Below, piece by piece: positions 30,542 through 37,760 of a stretch of DNA of 64,000 nucleotides. The position numbers were made by a program, and so were the translations under genes. Below the pieces are notes generated by a model. That model saw only the letters and a program-made list of their open reading frames with translations. It was not told where the DNA came from and searched no databases. The stretch comes from Corallococcus caeni (GTDB taxonomy: Bacteria > Myxococcota > Myxococcia > Myxococcales > Myxococcaceae). The stretch covers positions 682,001 to 746,000 of the forward strand of contig NZ_BTTW01000004.1 in assembly GCF_036245865.1 (NCBI RefSeq). The letters are read 5' to 3'. Within the stretch, counting starts at the first letter, position 1. The number at the start of each line of letters is the position of its first letter.

Positions 30542-32182
30542 TCATGGCTCGTACGTGAGGAGCGCCGCCAGCTCCCAGAACCCCAGGGAGCGCTGCGCGT
30601 CGACGGTGTATTGGAGGTACTGCAGGCGGCTGCGCGCGGTGAGGTTCAGCCGGCGCGTGAGCTGGAAGCGCGCGCCGGTCGCCAGGCCCGGCGACACCAT
30701 GGCGAAGCGCTGATCCGGGAACGCCCCGTCGTCGAACTTGCGGCCCATGACGAGGTACGCGACGCGCACGCCCACGAATGGGGAGAAGCGGCCCACGGGC
30801 CACTCGGCGGTGAGGCTGGTGCCCACGTTCACCACGGAGTAGCGGTACGCCGGCCCCTCGAGCGTGGGCAGCGCGAGCACGCCGTTCGTGCCGCCCACCG
30901 CCGCGTCGAAGCCCCAGACCCAGTCGCGGCGGAAGTAGTCGTGCAGCTCCGCCTCCGCGCCGAACAGGGGCACGGAGAGGAAGAGGGACTCGCGCGTCGG
31001 TGCGTCGAAGAAGGACTGGAAGCCGCCGGTGAGGCCGAAGGTCCACCAGGCGCCCTTGTCCAGCATGGCGCCCTTCACCGGGTCGTCGGAGAAGGGCGCG
31101 TCCTTGAAGCGCGGCTCCTGCAGGATGGTGGTCCGGCCGCGCGCGACCTCCACCTCGCCGATGCGCAGCCGGTCGCTGAGGCGGCGCTTCACGCGGTAGG
31201 TGCCGGGGGCCAGGGCCACGCGGCGCTCGGTGTCCGCGGCCTTGTCCAGCTCCGCGACCACGCTGCCGCCCGGATCCACGAAGTAGTAGGCGCCCGCGGG
31301 GGCGTTGCCGGGGACGACCAGTCCTTCGGCGCTCGCGCGCAGGTCGGTGAGGACCAGGTCGCCGTTGCCCGCCAGGTCGTAGCTGAACGTCGGGTGCTGG
31401 GGGCCCGCGCTGCTGTCGGCCGTGTCCGCGACGGTGCGGGCGTAGGCGTGCGAATACGCCTCGAAGAGCGTCACGCGTCCGTCGCCGCTGCGGTCCGCGT
31501 CGCCCAGCAGGCCGCTGGCCAGGTGGTGGGAGAAGTAGCTGCCGCCCAGCGCATCCGACTCCTGCGAATCCTCGTCCGCGGCGCTGGAGGTGAGGATGAC
31601 GACGCCCCGGGCATCGCGTGCCGCGCCGGACTCCACGTCGAAGGCCGGGGCCTTGCGGGCGCCCTTGGTGCGGGTGAGTGCGCCGGAGCGGCAGGAGTCG
31701 AGGATGGCGATGCGAATGTCCACGGGCGCATCCGCCAGCCGGCGCTTGAGCGCGTCGAAGGCGAGCTGTGATGCGCCCAGCCGCAGCGCTCCGTTCTTCG
31801 CGTGGCCGGAGTAGTAGACGAACAGCGCGGTGCGCTCCCCGCGAGCCTGGGCCGCGCGGGCCCGCTGCTCCAGGTCCGACAGCGCGACGAGGAAGTCCTT
31901 CGCGTCGTCATCCAGCAGGAGCTTCGCGTCGGCCGGCGCCACGCCGCCCAGCCGCGTGAGCAGGTCGTGCATCTTGCGCGCATCGTCGCGCGCGTAGCTC
32001 AAGGGCCGCGTGTCCGCGCCGCCCGTGTCGTTGCCCGCGATGAGCGCGAAGCGGTGCAGCGTGTCCGCGTGCGCGGCGGTGGAGGCCAGGACCAGGGCGG
32101 GAATCGACGCCCGCATCGCCGAGGCCCACGTCGACGGAACACTCCATGACGCTCGCGCCTGTTTCACGGGCCCGTCACTCAT
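30542..32182 (-). CDS. Secreted caspase-family protease fused to a barrel-like domain
   Basis: A 546-residue protein. The start ATG at 32182 overlaps the anti-sigma stop as ATGA. Residues 20-40 form a signal peptide (RASIPALVLASTAAHAD). The peptidase C14 domain spans about 43-250: catalytic His127 in FVYYSGHAKNG and Cys164 in AILDSCRSGA. A calcium-binding EF-hand-like loop D230-R-S-G-D-G-R-V-T-L-F-E241 follows. About 285-355 is a beta segment (GAYYFVDPGGSVVAEL, APGTYRVKRRLS). The C-terminal 190 residues show alternating hydrophobic and aromatic strands (WWTFGLTGGFQSFF, FSPFVGVRVAYLVMG, FWELAALLTYEP) like an outer-membrane barrel. Proteolysis in the periplasm is inferred; the substrate is unknown. 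Confidence 0.87.
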   Translation of the reverse strand: MSDGPVKQARASWSVPSTWASAMRASIPALVLASTAAHADTLHRFALIAGNDTGGADTRPLSYARDDARKMHDLLTRLGGVAPADAKLLLDDDAKDFLVALSDLEQRARAAQARGERTALFVYYSGHAKNGALRLGASQLAFDALKRRLADAPVDIRIAILDSCRSGALTRTKGARKAPAFDVESGAARDARGVVILTSSAADEDSQESDALGGSYFSHHLASGLLGDADRSGDGRVTLFEAYSHAYARTVADTADSSAGPQHPTFSYDLAGNGDLVLTDLRASAEGLVVPGNAPAGAYYFVDPGGSVVAELDKAADTERRVALAPGTYRVKRRLSDRLRIGEVEVARGRTTILQEPRFKDAPFSDDPVKGAMLDKGAWWTFGLTGGFQSFFDAPTRESLFLSVPLFGAEAELHDYFRRDWVWGFDAAVGGTNGVLALPTLEGPAYRYSVVNVGTSLTAEWPVGRFSPFVGVRVAYLVMGRKFDDGAFPDQRFAMVSPGLATGARFQLTRRLNLTARSRLQYLQYTVDAQRSLGFWELAALLTYEP

Positions 32183-32973
32183 GGCTTCTGGAGGATCCAC
32201 TGCGTCTGCGAGCCCGCCACGTCCAGCGGCGCCATGCGCGTGACGTCACGGCCCGCGGCGTCGAAGGCCTTCCGGGCCGCGTCGCTCAGCGCGTCCATCG
32301 ACACGGGCGCATCCGTCAGCACCAGCACCACGCGCTCCGAGCCAACGCCGGTGAACTCCACGCTCTCCGGCAGCCAGTGCTGTCCCGCGCCCGGCTCCAC
32401 CGCGAGGCTGTCCCCGGACTCCGGATACAGCGGCGTCACCTCGCCCTGTGCATCCACCGACAGCGCCGCCACGTAGCGGTACGCGTCCGCCGTGTAGCCC
32501 AGCCGCACGCGCTCGCCGGGCTGGAGCGCTTCCGGGGCCTCCGTGCTCGCCACCCGCTGCGGATCCACGCCCCCACCGATTCGCAGCTCCGCGCCCGCGC
32601 CGCCCTTGAGGCGATTGCCCGCCACGGGAGGCCGCGCCGGATCCGCCGTCCCAGGGGTCTCCAGCAGCGGACGCGCCAGCACGAGCACCAGCACGGACGC
32701 CGCCACCGCCATCAGCGGCCGGACCCACTGCGCGCGCGTCGCCGGCTGCGCGGACTCCTTCGCCTGCCTCGCGCGGGCCCGCTCCACGCCGGCCTCGAAA
32801 CGTTCGAACGGGACTTCCGCTTCGAAGGCGGCCTGCTCGTCCACGAAGGCCCGGAGCGTCGCGCCACAGGCCTCGCACGCTTCCACATGCTCCCGGGCGC
32901 GGGTGGCTTCCGGGGCGGGCAGCTCGCCGGCGTGCAGGCGGCGCAAGGTCCAGCTCGATTCATGCGCGCTCAT
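32179..32973 (-). CDS. Zinc-finger anti-sigma factor with DUF4384-like domain
   Basis: A 264-residue single-pass membrane protein. The N-terminal zinc-binding anti-sigma motif H29-x3-C33-x2-C36 (in REHVEACEACG) is cytoplasmic. A membrane helix lies at about 86-102 (LMAVAASVLVLVLA). The periplasmic part, about 150-240 (GYTADAYRYVAALSVDAQGE, VTPLYPESGDS, GSERVVLVLTDAPVSMDAL), matches the DUF4384 pattern. ATG at 32973 overlaps the sigma gene stop (ATGA), and its own stop overlaps the caspase start. Coupled translation with its sigma factor is usual for anti-sigma factors. Its periplasmic domain could be the sensor or the caspase substrate. Confidence 0.9.
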   Translation of the reverse strand: MSAHESSWTLRRLHAGELPAPEATRAREHVEACEACGATLRAFVDEQAAFEAEVPFERFEAGVERARARQAKESAQPATRAQWVRPLMAVAASVLVLVLARPLLETPGTADPARPPVAGNRLKGGAGAELRIGGGVDPQRVASTEAPEALQPGERVRLGYTADAYRYVAALSVDAQGEVTPLYPESGDSLAVEPGAGQHWLPESVEFTGVGSERVVLVLTDAPVSMDALSDAARKAFDAAGRDVTRMAPLDVAGSQTQWILQKP

Positions 32974-33512
32974 CGGACGCTCAGCTCCTCTCCACCCAGC
33001 TCCGCGAACTGCTCCAGCCGCTTCCTCACCGTGGGCACCGAACGCCCCAGCACCGCGGCCACCTCTTCCAGGGTCATCCCGTCCACGTGGTAGTGGATGG
33101 CCGCCGCCTGCGTCTCCGCGTCCACCCGGGCCAGCAGCTTGCGCACCAGGTCTCGCGTCTCCATCGCCTCCGCCCCGCCGTGGCCCTCCGAACGGGCCGC
33201 CTCGTCCCTGGCGAACCACTTGCGCCACGCCGCCCCTTCCGAGCGCAGCTGGTTGAGGCAGTGGTGCGTGGCGATCTTCATCAGCCACGTGAGCGGTGAC
33301 GCCTCCGCCCGGAACGAGTCCCCGTGCACGAGCACGCGGGCGAAGACGTCATGCATCGCGTCCTCCGCCCGGCTCGCGTCCTTCAGCAGGTAGCGGCAGC
33401 GCTCACGCACGCTGCCGCCGTACTTCACGTACAGCTCGCGCAGGACGGCCCGCCGGTCCTCGTTGGGACGGGGAGGCACCACCTTCAGGGCCAGCGGGGT
33501 CGGTCCGGTCAC
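32970..33512 (-). CDS. ECF RNA polymerase sigma factor
   Basis: A 180-residue extracytoplasmic-function sigma factor. Region 2 (RAEDAMHDVFARVLVHGDS with the conserved D-A-x-x-D-V-F) and region 4 (AAIHYHVDGMTLEEVAAVLG then SVPTVRKRLEQF) are present, so it is complete with no extra domain. GTG at 33512 is the only plausible start, with a weak ribosome site; it lies 28 bases after the lipoprotein B stop. It is presumably held by the anti-sigma factor encoded 4 bases overlapping downstream. Confidence 0.94.
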   Translation of the reverse strand: MTGPTPLALKVVPPRPNEDRRAVLRELYVKYGGSVRERCRYLLKDASRAEDAMHDVFARVLVHGDSFRAEASPLTWLMKIATHHCLNQLRSEGAAWRKWFARDEAARSEGHGGAEAMETRDLVRKLLARVDAETQAAAIHYHVDGMTLEEVAAVLGRSVPTVRKRLEQFAELGGEELSVR

Positions 33513-33540
33513 GCGCGGCTGTAGCCTACCGCGACCCGGC

Positions 33541-34539
33541 TCACAGCGACGAGTACACCGCCGCCGTGAAGCCGCCGCAGGCCGCCTCCGCCTCGCCGTA
33601 GCCCACGCGCGGGTCCAGGCTGACGCGGAAGTAGGTGCTGAGGAAGTTCGTGTCCCAGCACTCGTTCAGCGTGGCCTCGCCCAGCAGGTCGCCCCCCGTC
33701 ACCTTGATGTCCGAGCGGCCCGCCCCCGTCGCCGTCCAGCGGCTCTTGATGGACAGCCGCTCCAGCTTCGCGCGCAGCGGGTCGCCCTTGTCGATGTCCT
33801 GGTTCGTCGCGAACTCGAACTCGCCGCCCGCCGTCGCGGACGCCTTGTAGTGGTAGTTCCCGTCCACGCGCTTGCTGGCGTCGTTGTCGTCACGCACCTG
33901 GTGGAAGTCCGCGTCCACCGTGGCCTCCGCGGTGGCGCTCGGGCGCGCGTAGCGGATCTCCACCGTGCCCACGTGGTCGTCCGCGTCCGGCAGCGTGTGC
34001 GCCGCGTCCCAGTCAATGAACAGCTCGCCGGAGCCATAGCCCTTCACGCGCTCGCCGTCCGCGTCCACCGCCACCTGCTGCGTGCCGGACAGCACCGCCC
34101 GGAAGGCGCTGTCCTCCTCCGTCTTCGCCTTGCCCTCCAGCACCCAGGAGAACGACGCCTCCCCCGACTTCGTCACCGTCAGCCGCCACGACGTGGGGCT
34201 CAGCGCGTCCGTGCTCGGGCCCCACACCGCCTTGTTCTCCTCCAGCGTCGTCGGCGGGTACCTGGTGATCTGCTCGATGAGGTTGAGCACCCACAGCGTG
34301 CCGCCGTTCACCGCCACCGTGGCGCTCACCGTCGCCTGGTAGTACTCCGCCTTCTGCCCCTGGCCGTACTGCGCGGAGGGGCCGGCCGCCGTCAGGCCCT
34401 GACCGTTCTGCTTCGGCGCCTTCACCTGCGTCATCTCCTTGGAGGGCAGGCCGTCACGGAACGTGTCCGCGTCGTTGCTCTGAGCGTCGTTGCAACCGGC
34501 GAACAGCAGGGAGGCACAAAGCAGGCTCTTGCGCAGCAT
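33541..34539 (-). CDS. Lipoprotein B, first gene of caspase operon
   Basis: A 332-residue lipoprotein, MLRKSLLCASLLFAGCND, lipobox FAGC, with AAAGGA upstream of the ATG. Shared short motifs with the product at 29571 (PPTT-x-E-x(5)-WGP, GQGL, ECWD) establish paralogy, although overall identity is moderate. Other notable pieces are DADDHVGTVEIRYAR, FHQVRDDND and a C-terminal YGEAEAACGGFTAAVYSSL. Mature domain probably beta-rich. Its position 28 bases ahead of the ECF sigma gene suggests that it heads the operon and may also be transcribed from the sigma-dependent promoter. Confidence 0.85.
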   Translation of the reverse strand: MLRKSLLCASLLFAGCNDAQSNDADTFRDGLPSKEMTQVKAPKQNGQGLTAAGPSAQYGQGQKAEYYQATVSATVAVNGGTLWVLNLIEQITRYPPTTLEENKAVWGPSTDALSPTSWRLTVTKSGEASFSWVLEGKAKTEEDSAFRAVLSGTQQVAVDADGERVKGYGSGELFIDWDAAHTLPDADDHVGTVEIRYARPSATAEATVDADFHQVRDDNDASKRVDGNYHYKASATAGGEFEFATNQDIDKGDPLRAKLERLSIKSRWTATGAGRSDIKVTGGDLLGEATLNECWDTNFLSTYFRVSLDPRVGYGEAEAACGGFTAAVYSSL

Positions 34540-34747
34540 GGTCGGATGTCCTTTCGGGGCCCGTCGTGCGGGCCGTGCGGCAGGGAATTCGCCCCTATGG
34601 ACACCGGCCGGGCGAAAAACAGAAAAAGGGCTCGCTTGGGTGGGAAAACTTCAACGAAACCGGCCCCTTGGCGGCTGGCTGCCTGCTCCCCGGCCGCTCG
34701 CGCCCGCTTGCCCGACGGCTGAAATGGGCCATCCCTACCTTTCGCCC
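34540..34747. other. Divergent intergenic region with AT-rich tract and 13-base motif
   Basis: This gap separates the divergent lipoprotein B and nucleotidyltransferase genes. It holds an AT-rich patch at about 34612-34662 (GCGAAAAACAGAAAAAGG) unlike the surroundings, and GGGAAAACTTCAA at 34642-34654, which recurs elsewhere in the window. Both genes likely have promoters here, but no -10/-35 pair is convincing. Confidence 0.45.
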
Positions 34748-35605
34748 ATGGAAAAACGACACCCGAACCATCCCGGGGAGATGGGTACGGACGCCACGCT
34801 GGCCGAGCGGGAGCGTGCGCCGGACGAGATCAACGCCCGCGCCAGAGCCGTCGGTCTGCTTCATGAGGCCGGGGTGCCGTTCGTGGTGGGCGGGGCGTAT
34901 GCCTACGCCACCTATACCGGCATCTACCGCGATACCAAGGACCTGGACCTGTTCCCGCGCAAGCAGGACGCCATCCGCGCCCTGGACGTGCTGGAGAAGG
35001 ATGGCTGGCGCACGGAACGCCCGGACGAGGTCTGGCTCTACAAGGCCTACAAGGGCGACTACTTCGTCGACTTCATCTTCTCCTCCGGCAACGGCGTGGC
35101 GACGGTGGACGACGAGTGGTTCACGAACGCCAGGAAGGCCACCATCTTCGGCTACGAGTGCCTCATCGCGCCGGCCGAGGAGATGATCTGGTCCAAGGCC
35201 TTCGTCACCGAGCGCGAGCGCTATGACGGCGCGGACATCAACCACCTCATCCTCAAGGCGGGGCGGGAGATGGACTGGGACCGCATCCTCCGGCGCTTCG
35301 ACCGCTACTGGGAGGTGCTGCTCAGCCACCTGATGATGTTCCGCTTCGCGTACCCCAGCGAGCGCGACATCGTGCCCAACTACGTGATGACGGAGTTGAT
35401 GAGCCGCACGCTCCAGACGGTGCGCGACGGCCGCTGGGACGAGAAGCTGTGCCGGGGCAACCTGGTGTCCAAGGTGAACTACCACGTGGACATCCACCAC
35501 TGGGGCTTTGGGGACGGCAGGGCGTGGGACGAACAGGACAGACCCGAGGGGGGCACCCGTGGCGCGAGATCCGAGCTCGAAGATTCGGCTGGCAGCGGTC
35601 GGTGA
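34748..35605 (+). CDS. Nucleotidyltransferase-fold protein
   Basis: A 285-residue protein of the nucleotidyltransferase superfamily: Gly48-Gly49 in FVVGGAYAYATYTGIY followed by D65-L-D67 in TKDLDLFPRK, the G-G-x-A and D-x-D metal-site pattern. Downstream are YFVDFIFSSGNG and EEMIWSKAFVTERERYDGAD. The helical C-terminus (WEVLLSHLMMFRFAYPSERD) completes the fold. ATG at 34748 is preferred; no strong ribosome site is seen at any candidate. Its C-terminal 15 codons overlap the next gene by 47 bases. Substrate is unknown: tRNA, protein or small nucleotide are all possible. Confidence 0.82.
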   Translation: MEKRHPNHPGEMGTDATLAERERAPDEINARARAVGLLHEAGVPFVVGGAYAYATYTGIYRDTKDLDLFPRKQDAIRALDVLEKDGWRTERPDEVWLYKAYKGDYFVDFIFSSGNGVATVDDEWFTNARKATIFGYECLIAPAEEMIWSKAFVTERERYDGADINHLILKAGREMDWDRILRRFDRYWEVLLSHLMMFRFAYPSERDIVPNYVMTELMSRTLQTVRDGRWDEKLCRGNLVSKVNYHVDIHHWGFGDGRAWDEQDRPEGGTRGARSELEDSAGSGR

Positions 35606-36293
35606 TCTGCACTGCCGGGATGATCAGCACGGGCGGTTCCGCCAGCTCATCAAGCAGGTGAACGCCTCGGCGGACCTGCTCTTGCTGTGCGGTGACCTGA
35701 CGGACCGCGGGATGGCGGAAGAGGGCAAGGTGCTGGCCGAGGAACTCTCGGCCTTGCGCGTCCCGTGCGCCGCGGTGCTGGGCAACCACGACTACGAGCA
35801 CGGGCAGGTGAAGGACATCTGCACGGAGCTCTCCAAGGTCGGCGTGCACATCCTCGACGGGGACCACTTCATCTTCGAGAAGACGCTCGGCGTCGCGGGG
35901 GTGAAGGGCTTCGGAGGCGGCTTCGGCAACGCGACGTTGCAGGCGTTCGGCGAGGGCCAGACGAAGTCCTTCGTGCAGGAGGCCGTCACGGAGTCGCTCA
36001 AGCTGGAGGCGGCGCTCAGCCACCTGGACACGCCCAAGAAGGTCGTGATCATGCACTACGCCCCCATCCCGGAGACGCTGGAGGGGGAGAACATCGAGAT
36101 CCGCCCCTTCCTGGGGACGAGCCGCCTGTCGATGCCCATTGATCACTACGGCGCGGCCTATGTCTTCCACGGCCACGCGCACCACGGCGCGCGCGAGGGC
36201 AAGACGAAGAGCGGCATCCCGGTGTTCAACGTCGCGATGCCGCTGCTCACCAAGTTCACGCCGGAGCAGCGCTTCGCCCTGTTGGAGGTGTAG
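35559..36293 (+). CDS. Metallophosphoesterase
   Basis: A 244-residue calcineurin-like phosphoesterase. Metal-ligand motifs in order: GDLHC with Asp16 and His18, GDLTD with Asp46, GNHD with Asn76 and His77, IMHYAPIP, and HGHAHHG near residue 203. The GTG at 35559 with GAGGGG seven bases upstream is the start. Translation is coupled by the 47-base overlap with the nucleotidyltransferase gene, implying that the two act together, for instance adding and removing a nucleotide. Converges with the DUF4340 gene; six bases separate the stops. Confidence 0.9.
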   Translation: MARDPSSKIRLAAVGDLHCRDDQHGRFRQLIKQVNASADLLLLCGDLTDRGMAEEGKVLAEELSALRVPCAAVLGNHDYEHGQVKDICTELSKVGVHILDGDHFIFEKTLGVAGVKGFGGGFGNATLQAFGEGQTKSFVQEAVTESLKLEAALSHLDTPKKVVIMHYAPIPETLEGENIEIRPFLGTSRLSMPIDHYGAAYVFHGHAHHGAREGKTKSGIPVFNVAMPLLTKFTPEQRFALLEV

Positions 36294-36299
36294 CGCTCC

Positions 36300-37760
36300 T
36301 CAGGGCGCGGGAGCCCCGCCGTCCAATACTTCGGGCGGCGCCTCCTTCAGGTCCGCGGCGCGCGTGGGCAGGTCCGCCACCGCGCCCATGGACACCTCCA
36401 CCAGGTCCGGCCCGGAGCCCCGCGCGTAGAGCCGATCCTCCGTGTCCGGCACGGCGTCGCCCAGCCACAGCCGCGCCAGCTCGCGCCCGTCCGCGTCGCG
36501 AAGCACGACGCTCCGGGACGTGTCGGTGATGCCGTAGCGCTCCCAGCGCTTCACCTTCGCCTCGCCGAACGCGGCGGCCTTCAGCGCTTCCAGCCGGCCC
36601 AGCAGCTTCACCACGCGGAAGCGCAGGGCGGGTCCGCCTTCGGGGCCTGCCACCTGCCACGCCTCGCTGTTCCCCTCGCCGCGCGTCACCACCACGGGGG
36701 CGGCCTTGCCTCCGGGACGGAACTCCAGGCGCCGCACGGCGTCGCGCGGAAACGAGAGCACGCGCCGGTCCTTCAACTCCGGCGCGCCCACGTCCAGCGT
36801 CGTCAGCGCCCGTGCATCCACCTCCGCCAGCGTGGACTGCGAGCCCTGTTCCCGCAGCGCATGGACGACGGGCGCGCCATCGCGCGTCACCTGGGCCAGC
36901 CGGACGCGGATGGGCTCACCGGAAGCAGGGACGAAGCGCGCGTCCACGACGGGCGTGTCCAGGCCCAGGGCCTTCCGGGTCGCGGCGGTGTCCTGGGGGA
37001 AGGACAGGGCCTGCTGTCCCGCCAGTTCCTTGAGCAGGTCCGACAGCCGGCCGGCATTCGCGCGGGTCTGCTCCGGCTTCTCCATCCGCCACGACTTGCC
37101 GTCCGCCTCGCGCGTCAGCACGTAGGCGTGGTCCTTCGCCGTGATCTCGATGGACTGGAGCGTCGCGAGGTCCAGCGGCCCCAGGAACTCCTTGGCGCGC
37201 AGCTCGAAGGGGCCCTTGTCCAGCGAGTACCGCACGGCCCCGTCGGCCGCGTACACGGTCGCGTCGCCTTCGCGGCGCACGTAGACGGAGCCGTCGAAGG
37301 GGTTCTCATCGCCACCGGCCAGCGTCACGGTGCGCTGGCGGGACGGATCCTCCGCGCCCTCGCCGTTCGCGTCCGGCAGGTACGCCCGCGCCGTCACGGT
37401 GAACGCCGGGGACGTGAGGCCGTACTTCTTCAGGTCCGCGTCCGATGGCGAGGCGTTCACGGTGGCCTTGAACTTCGCCGAGGTGAGCTGCTGCACCAGG
37501 GCCTCCACCGCGTACGGATCCGCCTTCGCCTCCACGGGCGACACGAGCCGCCAGCCCTCCGGTGTCCGCTCCAGCTCCGTGGTGGCACCGCGAGCCTTCA
37601 CCGTCAGGTGCGTGAAGACGGGGGCCGCATCCGGAGTCGCCCCACGTCGAGGCTCCGCGGGCTCCGTCGCGAAGATCTTCGGTGGAGCCGGAGGCTTCTC
37701 CGCGTCGCGCGAACACCCGGCCGCCAACAACCCCAGCATCACGACAGTGGAAGTCCTCAC
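36300..37760 (-). CDS. DUF4340-domain lipoprotein
   Basis: A 486-residue lipoprotein, lipobox LAAGC in MRTSTVVMLGLLAAGCSRD (GTG start at 37760). The DUF4340 architecture is a repeated beta-alpha unit: VEALVQQLTSAKFKATVNAS, KKYGLTSPAFTVTARAYLPD and EALKAAAFGEAKVKRWERYG with ITDTSRSVVLRDADG. DUF4340 proteins travel with GldA/F/G-type ABC systems. It overlaps gldG by four bases (GTGA), the last in the transporter operon. A role as an extracytoplasmic partner of the transporter is inferred. Confidence 0.88.
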   Translation of the reverse strand: MRTSTVVMLGLLAAGCSRDAEKPPAPPKIFATEPAEPRRGATPDAAPVFTHLTVKARGATTELERTPEGWRLVSPVEAKADPYAVEALVQQLTSAKFKATVNASPSDADLKKYGLTSPAFTVTARAYLPDANGEGAEDPSRQRTVTLAGGDENPFDGSVYVRREGDATVYAADGAVRYSLDKGPFELRAKEFLGPLDLATLQSIEITAKDHAYVLTREADGKSWRMEKPEQTRANAGRLSDLLKELAGQQALSFPQDTAATRKALGLDTPVVDARFVPASGEPIRVRLAQVTRDGAPVVHALREQGSQSTLAEVDARALTTLDVGAPELKDRRVLSFPRDAVRRLEFRPGGKAAPVVVTRGEGNSEAWQVAGPEGGPALRFRVVKLLGRLEALKAAAFGEAKVKRWERYGITDTSRSVVLRDADGRELARLWLGDAVPDTEDRLYARGSGPDLVEVSMGAVADLPTRAADLKEAPPEVLDGGAPAP

